A stretch of 64,000 nt of DNA from Adenophora triphylla var. japonica (lineage: Eukaryota; Streptophyta; Magnoliopsida; Asterales; Campanulaceae). The first letter of the stretch is position 1, and every line of letters begins with the position of its first letter. The DNA lies in contig JAFEMH010002500.1 of NCBI GenBank assembly GCA_022495995.1, forward strand, positions 1-64,000. Reading direction: 5' to 3'. Below the pieces are notes generated by a model that was not told the DNA's origin, made no database searches, and was given only the letters and a program-made list of their open reading frames with translations. This document shows, one piece after another, positions 43,063-55,700 of this stretch. Both the position numbers and the translations under genes were made by a program.

Positions 43063-46000
43063 ATGGCTCGAAAAGGTTTGATGGAGCAGGATTTGAGCAA
43101 GCTGGATGTAACACAGCTACATCCGCTCTCTCCTGAAGTTATATCTCGACAGGCGACTATCAATATTGGTAATTCTCTGCGAGTTTACGTCACATTTGGC
43201 CTTGTATTGATTGACTTCTCCACTGTCTTTTCTTATTCTTTCTTCTCATTTATGTAAGCTTCTTTTCTTGTATTTAAAGAAAATTAAATATCGTTATTAA
43301 AATAATCTTATATCAGCGCATATAACATTTTCAAGTTTGGACTTTTTAGTGTTGATATTAAAGCGGTTTCTGAGAACAAGATTGGGTTTTCCTTTTCAGG
43401 CACAATCGGCCATGTGGCCCATGGGAAGTCAACCGTTGTTAAAGCCATATCTGGGGTCCAGGTGATTACTCGATAGTTGCTATTTAAAACAGTATTAGAT
43501 TCAACTAGTTCTGGATAAAAACAAACCAAAGATATATGTTAGTCTGATTTCATTTGTATAAAGTATGAGCCTTAAATTGTTAGATCATCTTCATTTCCTC
43601 AATTAGGTGTAAAAAGGGATGATTATCATTTATATTGACCAAGTTTCTGCTGTACATAATGCTCAGGATATGCGGTAGTAAAATTTAAGATCTCAATTTT
43701 TCAGTTGTTAAGTTACTAATCCTATGATTAGATTCATGTTTTTTTGGGGAATCAGAGGGTCAATTCTGCCATTATTTGGGTCCTCTGTCAGATAGTTTTG
43801 GTGAAAACTAATCAACATTAACTTGTGTGATAGTTCTTCTGAAATTCAGAGAATTTTGAAGGGGATCAAAAAGGAGAATATTTAGACAGCAGATTTCATC
43901 CGTACTTTTAGTTGGAGTTTATAATAGGAAAAATTGCACCAAAAATCACTGAACTATTCAGTGATTGTGGTTTTATCACTAAACTATTTATTATTGCGTC
44001 CAATACATCGAACTATTTTTTTGTTGCGTGGCAGGTCACTCTGTCCAACTCCGTTTGATTTTTGGCGTGCCTCTTTTTGAGTGGTAAAACTGGAAAATCT
44101 TGTGTTAGGCCTTTCCACCATTGAAATCACGGGAAGATTAAATTTTTAACCTAAATTTCCCACCACAAATACTCTATGATGTTCGCATGGCTGCTTTATT
44201 TGTGGTGGGAAATTTAGGTTAAAAAATTGTTCTTCCCGTGATTTCAATGGTGGGAAAGGTCTGGCACAAGATTTTCCAGTTTTACTCCTCAAAAAGAGGC
44301 ACGTGCAAGTCACATGCCTCATTTAACGCCAAAAATCAAACGGAGTTGGATGGAGTGATCTGCCATGCAACAATAAAATAGTTTGACGTGTTGGACGCAA
44401 TAAAAAATAGTTTAGTGATAAAAACCACAATCACAGAATAGTTCAGTGATTTTTGGTGCAATTTTTCCTTTATAATATCTTACTTTTTACCTTTTTGGAT
44501 AAAACAAAAGTTTATAGGGGTAGGGGGATAAAATAATTTCAGAAGAGCTGGTGTTTCAGGAATCTGAAAGGAAGATAGTGATGTTGGCGTTATTTTAATA
44601 AAAATTATAACCACACACTAATGAGGTCAAGTAGTTGCAGACTTGCTCGTTATCTTTGGAACTGTTGGTTTGAGGTGGGTAAAGAAGTGTGGGTGAGTCC
44701 AAAATCTTTTTCTTCTCTTCTCCAGATTCACTTCAGGGGGTTTGGGAAAGGAGAAGAGGCAAGATGCTTGTGGGAGGAGTGTGTAGTATTTGCAGTTTGT
44801 CGGTATATTTGGCCTGAAATGAACACAAGGATTTTCAAAAGTCGGTCGAGGCATCTCTTGTGGGATACAGTGGTTTCTTTAGCTTCTCTTTGGGCATATG
44901 CTGATGGTGGATTTAGGGGGTTGTCTCTTAATGATTTTAGTGTAGAATCCATGTATTTTGTTTTTTTGTTCTTTGTAGATGGACCTCTTGTTCATCTGGA
45001 TGTAGTTCGACCTTTTTTTTTCTGAATACAAGTTTCTTTTCCTATCAAAAAATAATGAGATCAAGTAGTCATATGATAATTGTTCCATTAATATACAATA
45101 TTATGGCGGCATTAATGTTTTGTATTTATTGCGCAGACCGTTCGTTTCAAAAATGAGCTTGAACGCAACATTACTATCAAGCTTGGTTATGCCAATGCCA
45201 AGATATATAAGTGCGAAGATGAACGTTGCCCTCGGCCCATGTGTTACAAGTATGATCGTGACTAATTCATTCATTGTTGAATCTTGCAGTTGTTATCTCT
45301 TACTACTGTGCATAAATATATCGTGTTGAAAATCTTTTGCAGGGCATACGGAAGTGGAAAAGAAGATGCTCCTCTTTGTGATGTGCCTGGGTTTGAAAAC
45401 TGCAGGATGAAATTGCTGAGACATGTATCTTTTGTCGATTGCCCTGTAAGTTGTTCTTGGCGCTTTAAGAATTGATCCTTTAAAACTGGTTGAAGTGGTT
45501 ATTCATGGGATTTTATGCATCGCTCTTGTAGATTATTTTATACTCATTTTCTATATGCATATTTTATACGTAGAAGTTGGACATAATTATAAATGTTCAG
45601 ATGCATTCTTGTATGAGGGCTTGATAGATGATCATTATCATCTTTAGTCGCTGGGTCCTTTTGCATCCGTTGACCGTTGTCTTCCTTGTCTTGTTGGTCT
45701 CGAGAGTAATTTATTTACTTTTAGAGTATGAACTGGACTTACTGAAAATTAACCTCTGTGCCTGTAATTCTTCATCTGCTGGAAAAAGAATGATTATTTT
45801 ATGAGGGTAAGAATCTCTGTTTTCCTTGCTTGCAATCAAGAAATTCATGCTGGAGTTCCCTTTGAACTTAATAGGGGCTCAGATAGCTTGGATTTTTATT
45901 CAGGCCTTGTTCTACCTAGGGAATTCAGTGCCAAAGAATATATATGTAGGATAGGAACGCTTCTAGCTTGGAAGTATCTGGTAGCACTTTTCTGGGATCG

Positions 46001-49000
46001 GCCTGCAACTTTGAGCAAGTAAAAGATCGCAAATGCTCAAATACTGACTGGAATTTAGGATAGACTAGAGAGTGAGGATGTCTTCCTCCAAGGCTTCTGA
46101 AACATCCGACTTAAATTGAACAAAAAGTTGAAGAAATGATTAAGTAAACCTAAACAGATTTCAGGCTATTGAATTATCTTTAATGGTTTCTATCACCTCA
46201 TCTTCATTGATGCTACTTTTAACTTAAATAATGAACTTGTGTTTCTAGTTTATGCTCCTTCCCCCCTCTTTTTGCCTCTAGTGGAGGTTGTCTGTGTGCA
46301 CTATTGCTTGTCTTTTACGTAGAGTACTACCGTTAGCCTTTTATTTCTGTGGGGTTACATCATACAAAATTTTGATGAGATAATTGGACAGAGAATTGAT
46401 CCATGAAGGAGCAGATTATTTTCATCCTTTGCTTTGGGAGGGGTTTCTCCTGAAATAGATGACCTTTTTTTCCCTCTAGTCTATGGGTGAGACTGAAAAC
46501 AGAGGGTAAATCATAACTATTTGATTAAGAAATATATGGAACAAGAGCATATAATCTTACAATCCATTCACCTTCCTTGCTTTTGTTTTCCTCGTTAGGG
46601 TCATGATATTCTCATGGCTACCATGCTTAATGGAGCCGCGATCATGGATGGAGCATTGCTACTAATAGCTGCCAATGAGAGTTGCCCTCAACCTCAGACT
46701 TCAGAGCACTTGGCTGCTGTTGAAATCATGCGCCTGGAGCATATTATTATTCTTCAAAACAAGGTTGATTTAATTCAGGAGAATGTAGCCATCAACCAAC
46801 ACGAAGCAATCCGACAATTTATCCAGGTTACTTTCCGATTGGTCCATTTTTCATTGTGGATATTGGGTGGAAACTCATCAATGCATAACCATATATCCCA
46901 ATTTTTATCAGGGAACTGTTGCTGATGGTGCACCAATAATTCCAGTTTCTGCACAGCTGAAGTATAACATAGATGTTGTGTGTGAATATATTGTCAAAAG
47001 GATCCCAATCCCAGAGAGGAACTTCATTTCTCCACCAAATATGATTGTGATCCGGTCTTTTGATGTCAATAAGCCTGGATCCGAAGTTGATGAGATTAAA
47101 GGTGGTGTTGCTGGTGGAAGTATCCTCAAGGTTTGTCCCTCTACCGATCTTCTCAAACATAAACTTTAGATACATTATCCTGTCTGTAATCCAATTAATT
47201 ATTATGATCACTCAAGTTCTGGTTTTACTACAATCTCTTCATTTCTCTTCCCTTCTCAATATTTCTTGAGATATAGGGAGAAAGATGTTCTGTGGCTTGA
47301 ATTTTGGTGATAATTAGGGGTTTTGCTAGCAAGTGCCACATGGAAATTTGTTGGGCTTCGTTTATTTTTTATTTTAAAAAAAAAATTGCATTGATTATAA
47401 TCATCTTTGCATTGTAAATTCTCCTCAGTCTGTTTGCTGTTGGTTCTGGAGTAACATATTCATAATTAAAATCCTTGTCTGGTGTCATAAATAAGAACAA
47501 ATGTGCGAGACCTTTATTTATGAGCTATTATATTGCAGTTTAAGGTACCGTTTGCTGAATTTTCTGCATTGCAAATAATCATCTTAGCATTGGAAACACT
47601 CCCCAGTGTGTAGGTGTTGGTTTCGAAGCAACATTTTCCTAATTAATACTCCCTCCATCCCAAAATGATCTTCCCACTTTTTTTGTTGTCACTACGAAGG
47701 TATTTTGAGCAATAAATTTAGGTTAATTTAATAATCCCAATGGAAATTCAAAATTTGTTATTGATACACCATTATAATTATAATTACTATCAATAACAAC
47801 TTTGAGATGTTTATTTGGATAATTAAATTAACCTAAAATTATTGCTCAAAATACCTTTGTGTTGACAACAAGAAAAGTAGGAAGATCATTTCAGGAGGGG
47901 GGGGGGGAGTATACTTAACAACTGTTATAACTTATAAGGACAATTTTTTTAAGATCTTTATTCATGAGGTATTATACTGCGTGTGTGTTGGTGGTGGGGG
48001 AAGTGAATACAGGTGATGATGTTGAGAATGTCTTCTGTACAGGGTGTTTTGAGGGTAAACCAAAACATTGAGGTTCGTCCAGGGATTGTTGTCAAAGATG
48101 AAAGTGGCAATATCAAATGCACCCCTATCTACTCTAGAATAGTTTCGTTATATGCTGAGCAGAACGAGCTACAATTTGCTGTGCCTGGAGGCCTCATTGG
48201 AGTTGGGACGACCATGGATCCTACCTTGACACGTGCTGATCGTTTGGTGGGACAAGTTCTTGGGGAGGTTGGATCACTTCCTGAAGTTTATGTCGAGTTG
48301 GAGGTACGTGTGTGCCAATAAATTATGTTATGTCACACTTCTTTCCTGGTTTTATTTGCTTTTGTTTTTATATAGATACGCTTCCCCTCCAGCCTTTACG
48401 TATCCCTCTTTTCTCGGCCTTGGATATAAGCAAAACAAACTCACATATTTCAATTTTATTAAATAATCTTTTTCCAAAAATATTCCTAATTCAGAAATAT
48501 TTGCACATTTCTTAGGTTTCAATATTAGGATATTTCTGTAATACAACCATTTTTATTATAAATTAAAGATAATTAAACTACTTAAACTAACTTTTTAAAT
48601 CCATGTGAAAATGGTTAATATTGCTTATAAGTAAGGCCGAAGGGAGTGTTTTATTTATTCATTATGTTTTTTTTTTTCAAAACAAAACATTTTTTTCTTT
48701 AAAAATATATAAAAATTCCCCCACTTCTTTTATTTGATGATTAATTTAATAAGGTGAGATTTCTACGAGGATGCCCGCTGGGATGTGCCTTCCACAAGAG
48801 GGTGTGTAACTTGACCTTGATTCCCTTGTTATGCAGGTGAATTTCTTCTTATTACGACGACTTTTGGGTGTGAGGACAAAGGGAACAGAGAGGCAAGGAA
48901 GGGTCTCAAGGCTAACAAAAGGCGAGATTCTTATGTTGAACATTGGATCTATGTCAACAGGGGCCCGTGTTATTGCAGTAAGGAACGATTTGGCAAAACT

Positions 49001-49139
49001 ACAACTGACGTCTCCAGTGTGCACCAGCAGAGGTGAGAAAATTGCACTTAGTAGGCGTGTTGAGAAGCATTGGCGTCTCATTGGGTGGGGCCAGATCCAA
49101 GCTGGTCTCACTCTTGATGTCCCACCCTGCCCGATTTGA
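43063..49139 (+). CDS. EIF2S3-like (eIF2-gamma): Eukaryotic translation initiation factor 2 subunit gamma
   Basis: This is the GTP-binding subunit of eIF2, which carries initiator Met-tRNA to the 40S ribosome in the cytoplasm. Coding exons are 43063-43168, 43400-43461, 45137-45249, 45343-45445, 46599-46826, 46912-47130, 48043-48303 and 48837-49139. All introns are GT-AG and the total is 464 residues, about the usual plant length. The start is [16 protein letters not shown]. Motifs: GTP-binding P-loop GHVAHGKST (39-47), zinc-ribbon cysteines in [11 protein letters not shown] and [17 protein letters not shown] (126-131) and NKVD (182-185). The later beta-barrel domains contain [15 protein letters not shown] and [18 protein letters not shown]; the end is [10 protein letters not shown]. 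There is no stop or shift, despite a MULE, a LINE and a Stowaway in the introns. It is likely expressed constitutively. Confidence 0.96.
43927..44468. mobile_element. MULE-type foldback element in eIF2-gamma intron
   Basis: A 542-bp insertion starts GGAAAAATTGCACCAAAAAT and ends with its inverse, with TIRs of roughly 250 bp (inner part TTTCCCACCACAAAT facing ATTTGTGGTGGGAAA). It is flanked by a perfect 9-bp duplication TTTATAATA (43918-43926 and 44469-44477). It has no ORF. The architecture is the same as the element in the Copia RT, but the sequence is different. Confidence 0.92.
44636..45052 (+). mobile_element. 5'-truncated LINE insertion in eIF2-gamma intron
   Basis: The open frame at 44621-45025 contains [36 protein letters not shown] and [16 protein letters not shown], which resemble the C-terminal zinc-binding tail of plant L1-type reverse transcriptases. 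The segment ends in a short A-run (TCAAAAAA). It is flanked by ~17-bp repeats TAATGAGGTCAAGTAGT (44619-44635) and TAATGAGATCAAGTAGT (45053-45069), with one mismatch. Target-primed reverse transcription with 5' truncation is inferred. It is in sense orientation within intron 43462-45136. Confidence 0.8.
47649..47909. mobile_element. Stowaway-like MITE in eIF2-gamma intron
   Basis: The ends are CTCCCTCCATCCCAAAATGA and TCATTTCAGGAGGGGGGGG, flanked by TA (47647-47648 and 47910-47911). A long inner inverted repeat is present (GGTATTTTGAGCAATAAATT and its complement). Length is 261 bp; a G-homopolymer lies at the right end. Confidence 0.85.
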
Positions 49140-49779
49140 GTGAAAATCGACTCAAAACTTTTTACTGAGAAAAGGGTAATTACTGAATACTCCATTTAAA
49201 CGAGAGAATTAGGAATATATGTGGGAGGGCAGAGAGCTGCTTGGAACTATTTTTGTCAGGTGGAGAAGAATACTTTTAATACTGCTAATACTTTTAGTTA
49301 TATTTTTATCGTCTTTCTTTACTACTTTGGGGAGTGTTTTGTACCCTATATTGATTCTTTTTTAGTCATTGCCATATGTTGTGGAATTGATTTACGCATC
49401 AATGAGTTTATGGCTTGAGTTCTTGTAAGAAAATATTTTAGGGTTACTATTTGAACCAATGAGTTCGTAGCTTGATATAAATTCATACGGCCTCCGCCCC
49501 AAAATAGGTATCAAGTTTTCCTTGTGACAAGTCAAAAACGATATCTTTTTGGGACGGAGGGGTTATATTGCAGTTTTGAGCACTTACAGTTGCGGATTCA
49601 AGAGAGTTGTTTTTTTTTTTTTGTGAGGAGAGCAAAATTATTTTTATTAGTGAAAGGGGAAAGAAAGTTAGTACATTGTTTTCTTAGGGGGCAAGTTTTA
49701 ATTAATTGCTCCCTAAATTTTAAAAACATTTACACTAGTAAAAAGGAAAAATTTAAAATCAAAGTCTCCCTAGGTTTGC
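49140..49779. other. 3' flank of eIF2-gamma with a short Stowaway relic
   Basis: This holds the likely 3' untranslated region and then AT-rich sequence. CCTCCGCCCCAAAATAGG (about 49490) and TATCTTTTTGGGACGGAGG (about 49542) look like the two ends of an internally deleted Stowaway of ~75 bp. No gene is present. Confidence 0.5.
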
Positions 49780-50636
49780 CCCGAGTGTCAATACGGGTTG
49801 GCAGGGCGGGGTGGGCCCAACCAGCCAAAGTCCGCCATTAAACGGGGCGGGGCGGGTTGACCCAAATTTCTGACAGGCTGAAAATACGTTATTCCAACCC
49901 AACCCACCTTGGGTTGGTGGGCTAGGCGGGACATGCGGGCCAATCAAATAAATGAAATTTGAGCTCGAAATTGTGCATAACTGATACTAAAAAATAAAAC
50001 AAAATCATAATATTCAAACAAATACAAACTGTCAAACACACTAATATTTCAAAAGATAACAAAAATTATAACAGTCAAACAAACACAAACAAAGATTCAT
50101 ATCAATATAAATTAGTTCTCAAGCATACAACACAAGTAAACTTTACACAAATTGCTTAAAACAAAGACAGATAAATCATGATCCCATAAATAAAGATTTA
50201 TATAAATAAGAATGAAAATAGATAGAGAGATACATGTGTCTGGATCAGAGACAATAACGACAACAAATTAGTGTTCGTGATGGAGTGCACCGATGATAAT
50301 GAAAACGACGACGAGGGCGACGGCGTCTCCTTATGATTTCTCCGTTTATGTTCTCTACTTCCCTCGAGTCTCTCTCACTTAACGATTCACATATTGAGTT
50401 CAAAAAATCGATGTAGCCCCAGAATTTTTACTTAAAAATGATGTTATTTTGTGGCGAAAAAATATTGGGCTGCCCACTCCGGTCTGCCCTGAACCCGTTT
50501 TCGCCCGCACTTATATGGGTCAGTCCAAATTGACCCACTTTTATTTGGGTTAGTAGTTTTAAAATCCAATCCACGCTTATTAAATGCCGGGACAAGCTGG
50601 CCCGATGGGCCTAATCAAAATTGACGGCTCTAAACA
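49780..50636. mobile_element. GC-ended non-autonomous DNA element (GGCGGG type)
   Basis: The left end GAGTGTCAATACGGGTTGGC runs into GGGGCGGGGCGGGTTGACCC. The right end has GGGCTGCCCACTCCGGTCTG through CAAAATTGACGGCTC, an imperfect inverse. The middle is AT-rich with repeated CAAACAAACACAAAC-like strings. No target duplication is certain; hAT is a guess. Confidence 0.5.
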
Positions 50637-51209
50637 GTTGTAAAAAAAAAGATTTTGAAATAAGAAAGACATTCATAGTGATTGATTCAATTTGATTGTC
50701 ATAAAATGAGACAATCTCTTGTACTGTTTGTTTTTGTATATCACAATATATAGCATTAATTATCGAGCGATTATGAATTATTAAAGCTTAGAACTGACAT
50801 TATTATCACGATGTTATGAATGATTCATGAGGTGCAAATAATAGTTGTACGATAAATTTTATGTCCATAAATTTAGGCACGTAACTCAATTGTGAAACTC
50901 TATATTGTATTACTAAAAGAGAATCTCTAAGTATGACTTGTGAGTGAGAAGTTTTTGGGGGAAATTTGGGCAAAAAGACAAAATATATAGCTCAAGGCGT
51001 GCATTTTTTGTCCTTCTAACTAACTGATGAAATTCTGTAGTGGCACAATATTAACAATATCAAGGTCCGATTTGAACATGGGCAATAGCAGTTAAATCGG
51101 ACAAAATTCGACCTTATTATATAATACATGAGTGATATTTTATAATAACATAAGTTTGCAGTTTTTTATAAGATGAGTTATATTTTAGCGGTGCAAAAAT
51201 ATTATAGTA
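50637..51209. other. AT-rich intergenic stretch
   Basis: No gene, repeat or RNA is recognised here. Confidence 0.4.
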
Positions 51210-51433
51210 CTCTTTCCGTACCAGTTTAAGATTTTTAATTTGACTTAGCACGAGTATTAAGAAAAAGAAAATGTTATGAATATGAAAAGTAAAATAGAAT
51301 AGAGAAAGTAAGTAAGGAGTTTTTATCCTGAGAATAACAAGTGGGTCTAATTGTCCATGATAGATAATAAAGCAATTAATAACCTTAAATTGGGATACAC
51401 TAAAAAGGAACTTAAGAACTTTAAACCTGGGAG
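51210..51433. mobile_element. Degenerate Stowaway-like MITE
   Basis: CTCTTTCCGTACCAGTTTAAG and GAACTTTAAACCTGGGAG form a weak inverted pair bounded by TA (51208-51209, 51434-51435). It is ~224 bp. Strong divergence suggests an old copy. It lies ~150 bases upstream of the phylloplanin-like promoter. Confidence 0.5.
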
Positions 51434-51582
51434 TAACAAATAACATTAGTTACATATTATAATTATAATAAGATGAATTAATTATTATAGTATCTATAAT
51501 ATGAATTTCAAATTTCTTTACAATTCAACTCTATAAATCCGTACGATTCAACTGTACAACAAGCTCAAAGGCTTCATCCTCC

Positions 51583-51589
51583 CTATAAA
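51583..51589 (+). promoter_or_regulatory. TATA box of the phylloplanin-like gene
   Basis: TATAAAT in CCTCCCTATAAATTGGC lies 70 bases upstream of the ATG at 51659, a normal plant spacing for a short leader. Confidence 0.65.
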
Positions 51590-51658
51590 TTGGCAAGAAT
51601 GCTGAGCTTATATTCACCCAAATTTGAGATCTTTTGATATTACAAACACTCTACTAAA

Positions 51659-52481
51659 ATGGTCATGATCAAACTCATCCTCTTCATCGCCCTCATCACT
51701 ACTCTATGTGCAACCTCTCAAGCCGGATTAATCGCACTCGGATTTAGTGTCAACGGGACTACATATTGTGCCAATGCCACCATCGGTCCCATTACTCCCG
51801 TCTTTCCTAGTAAGTAGATGACTGTTTTTCTCTAATTATGGGAACAAATAAGGAAAAAATCCAGTTTTGTTCATCGTAATTTAGGGCGTGTTTCACTTTT
51901 ATTATCGAACTTTATTTTATTTATTTTTACCATCGTACTACAAATATGGCCTCATTTTATAACAAATTTGAGCATAATATAAGACCATTGTTTGTGGTAC
52001 GATGATAAAAATGAAACAAATTTGGCTATGTAATGACACTACTGTTTGTTGTAAGATAGTAAAATTAAAAAAAAAAAGTTTGATGGTAAAAGTGAAACAC
52101 GCTTTATACTATACTGGACAAAAAATGAGTTTTTTAAATAAATAAACCTAAAACATGATTTTTCTTTGCGTAGATACCTTGGTACAAGTTAAGTGCAACA
52201 CTACAAACCGTGGTAGAATTGTGCTAGCAACTACAAGAAGCGATTCAAATGGAGCATTTTATACATATGTGAGTGTCAATCAACTTATTCTCGTTAATCT
52301 TGGAGACCTTACCAACTGTGGGCTAGTTCTTAATGGTTCGCTCTCTACTTGCAATCCGAGCTTGTCACCAGTGGTTGGGCAATTGTTTTCGAAATTGAAA
52401 TTCAACGGAGTTAGTCTCGAGGGATTTTATACCGTCTTTAAATTCGTCCCCCTTGGCTTCGATCAATTTATTTGTTATTGA
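51659..52481 (+). CDS. Phylloplanin-like small secreted protein
   Basis: Two exons (51659-51809 and 52174-52481) join in phase to 152 residues; the intron is GT-AG (donor GTAAGT). Residues 1-22 or so (MVMIKLILFIALITTLCATS) form a clear signal peptide, so the product is secreted. The mature part has NGTTYCANATIGPITPVFPN, VQVKCNTTNRGRIVLATTRS, NLGDLTNCGLVLNGSLSTCN and a hydrophobic C-terminus ending FDQFICY. The Cys pattern and VFPN...VQVKC resemble phylloplanins (leaf-surface, Ole e 1-like fold), known in tobacco as trichome-secreted antimicrobial proteins. That role here is inference. There are three or more N-glycosylation sequons. The intron has a small foldback region of AT-rich sequence. 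Confidence 0.8.
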
Positions 52482-53389
52482 AGCACTTAATTATAGGGTA
52501 AACTTCGTTTTCATTGTTTATACGGTGTTTCACTTTTACTATTATAATGGTTGAAGGGAAACATCATTACATATTATGAAAACAAAGTTTGATCTTAATT
52601 ATATTATACTAATATACCTAATATTAAGGTTGTATCTCTCAAACTTTGTTGATGCACATCTCTCGTACGAAGATCTACATTGATGTTGTCTTTGTTGTAG
52701 TTGATGTGGGCATGCAGCTAAAAGTGAATAAATAAGAGAATTTGGCTTTCCTTTGTTGCTTTTATGTGGTATGTTCTAATCTTGTTGTTTGGTACTTCCC
52801 AATATAAACTATACATTTTCTTGATAATGTATTTTATTGCGAACTATACACTTTGTAAAATGAAAATGTTTATTTGTTTTTGTATTAATGAAATCCATCA
52901 GGCTCAATTTTGAAGGTGTGCAAGGAGCCAAATTGCACAGAATTTATAATTTTATAGAGCTCATATTTTCTTTCATTCCTAAAATCTAGCAAAAAAAATA
53001 TTAGTACTAAATATATAAATTTAGATGTGATGTCTGGACAAGTATTGTTGTTGAATTGATTGAATAATTTTCATTATATATAACTTTCATTTTATATTGT
53101 GCAAACATATTTAATTATATGAGACAAATTACAAATGATTACGGTGAGTAACAAATTTTTAGAGCCTAGAACAGTTTGACAGAATACACCAACTGCTCTC
53201 TGGTTCTATGCAGACACTTTGTCCTACAAAACCCCCAATATTTATAATTCTCCACCTTTACTTTAATCTTCTGTACCAAAAAACATAACATATAATATTG
53301 TCATAATATTATATCTTTATTTTGTATTTTATGATCAAATATATATTTATGTAAATTTGTTACAACAATTTGTACTATACTCCCTCTGA
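52482..53389. other. Intergenic stretch before Tat element 2
   Basis: It contains the probable 3' untranslated region of the phylloplanin-like gene, then AT-rich sequence. It ends in ACTATACTCCCTC, a Stowaway-like terminus directly abutting the retrotransposon. No gene is seen. Confidence 0.5.
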
Positions 53390-54155
53390 TGAGCCCGGAT
53401 CTACTGGACCGGGCCCGCGCTCGATCTAGCCCAAGAAACCAGTGACGTGGCAGTTCCTAGACCGCGGGAGGGAAGACCGCGGACAAATAGGCCCTTGTGG
53501 TCAAGACCGTGTCCCTCCTCGCATCATCCTCTTCGAGGACCATTGGGACCCTGCTCGCTGGATCTGTGCCCGCATGAGTCATGTCCGCATCAACCGTGCT
53601 CGCGTCATATATCTTTGACTGCGGGCACAACGTTGACCGCGGGCACATGCTGCTTCCCGGTTAATGTCAAGCCTTACTGAGCAAGTTAGCTTACTGGCTC
53701 GACAGCCACTTGCCGGCTTCCCCCATCACGCATTCAATGCGGCTCACCCGCGCCTACTATTCCATTTAATGCAATAAGCCGGCTACACGGCTCATGTCCC
53801 TTTCACCCATGTCCCCTGGACAGCCAATGTTCCCTCCCGACAGACCAATTAGCTGCGGACACGTGTAGCTGGTCAAATACCAAAGTGCCCCTAGGGCCGA
53901 TCTCATTGCTTACCTCAACAAGCACCATGGCATTGCCTATAAATAGAAGGCCTTTACCCCCTTGGGCAAGGTAAGTTCCATATACAATTGAGTAAGCTCT
54001 TTTACTCTCTAAACCTAAACACACACACACTCCAAAGGCATTCAAAGCCTTATTACTCAAGATTCTTACTCTCACACCCGAGGGCCCGAGTTGGAGTAAC
54101 ATCCAACTTTGACCTTAATCGGTGCTTGTTTGTCAGGTTTCGGGATCTAGGTACA
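53390..54155 (+). repeat. Tat element 2, 5' LTR
   Basis: It starts TGAGCCCGGATCTACTGGAC and probably ends GGGATCTAGGTACA. TATAAATA is at 53938-53945, followed by GGGCAAGGTAAGTTCC, a splice-donor-like motif. TTACTCTCACACCCGAGGG matches the R region of element 1. The right limit rests on similarity to element 1 and a CA ending; no primer site was confidently identified. Confidence 0.7.
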
Positions 54156-54429
54156 CAAAACCACCAAATATATCCTAGCCGAGATATCCTTGAACCGCTC
54201 CCGACCCCGAAAAGCCGTGGCGTCATCGTGGTTCCATTGCCGGGAAGCCGACTTTCTTTCGTTTCTCGTTAAAAATCTTTTGTTTTCAAGGCACCTCACG
54301 TGTCCTAAACAAATTCAGTGCCGAAAGGCTCTTTTATTTTACGTCACTAAGTTTTTCCCATTTAAAACTTTTGTTTTCAGTACACACCTTGTAGTCTAAA
54401 CAACCGACCGTCAAAAGACACTTCTTTTC

Positions 54430-55700
54430 GCTTATTTTCACCTTCTCGTGACATGTCTCAAATTCTAAAAATGCCGGTCATTTAACCATAGAGGAGGAAA
54501 CCAAGCCGAACCCTCCAATAACAATAGGGAAAGGCAAACCAACTCGTCTTCAACGTAATGGGGGCCCATTCTCACCTCAAAAATCCCCACCAACGAGTTC
54601 TCCACCGGCTGATCGAGGAAGCCCGTGCCGAGAAAGCCCAAGCCCTACTAAACACTAGCCCAAAAACTCCCCAAGCTCGCATAAAAAACACCAATCTCCG
54701 ACCACCCCACTTTCCCCTGCAATGCATCCCGAGAAGGAAGGGAAATCCTAGCCTCCAAATCCAAACCGGTCGCGAAGCCACGGCCATCAATGACGCGGAG
54801 ATGGAAATATTTGAAATAGAGGCCAATGGAGGGCTACAGTTCCTCAAGGGTCACAAAGGTTCTCCCAACGAGCTCCCGCACACTCGCTTGCTAGTCAAGC
54901 GCGCGGGGCAAACCGGGCCGACCCACCTTGAGCGCGGACAGCCGGCCGACGGAGCGTGGTGCATGTAGATGATAGCGAGGAAAGGGGGAAGAGGCACGGT
55001 CAAATCACCGTGCGAAGTCCAAAGCCGCACCCTCGGCTCCGGCCAAGGAGAAGGCCGTGACTCCACGAGCTAAAAAGCAAAAGGTTGATGATCGTAACCC
55101 CGAGTTTGTGGAATTCATGCGTAAGATGTGGGAAACCCATCGAAGGTCGCCCGTAAGTGTGGCCGCACTATGGACGCCTTCGCCGATAAAATTGCGCGGG
55201 CACCGATCCGTAAGGGCAAACCCCCCGTACGGACACCTATGACGGATCCAAAATGCCAAGAGTCATATGGGAAGATTTGAGGGCCGATGGCTTTATTCTC
55301 CGCGGATGAGTCGGTGATGTGCAAAGCTTTGTCGCGACCTTCACCTGGCAAGGCCCTATCTTGGATGCTAGCCCTCAAGCCCCTGTATCCAGCCATTCGC
55401 CCGCCCGTAGTCCTCTTCCTCAATGCCTTTGCCGGAGCAGTGTGCCCGCTAGACCAAAGACAGATCTTGTCCGTGTCAAGCGTGCACCAAATGAGCCTAC
55501 AAAAGATTATATATCCCTTGCTCAGAAGGTGAGCGAGGAGATTGTGGACCCGGACGAGGGGGACATCGTACTATGTTTTGAAGGCGGCCTCGGCAACTCC
55601 TTCCTCAAATGAATTTTGCCTCCGGCAAACCTAAATCAGCTGGAGGAAATGTATGAAAGGGCATCGGCCATTGCCTCCGCCTCGAAGAGCCTAGTGTGCT
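54430..55700 (+). pseudogene. Tat element 2 gag, broken
   Basis: Open pieces in different frames are 54558-54968 (RVLHRLIEEARAEKAQALL, EMEIFEIEANGGLQFLKG) and 55287-55612. The latter mixes MCKALSRPSPGKALSWMLAL in one frame with ARPKTDLVRVKRAPNEPTKD and CFEGGLGNSFLK in another. The order matches the retrotransposon gag domain. There are many single-base shifts. No zinc knuckle was recognised. Confidence 0.6.

Noticed and set aside
45801..46022. Extra exon in eIF2-gamma intron 45446-46598
   Set aside because: It has an open frame but no homology to the subunit, and the flanking exons already join in phase.
54558..54968. Stand-alone host gene at 54.6 kb
   Set aside because: Its position after the LTR and before gag-like sequence fits a Tat gag N-terminus; no host-gene structure.
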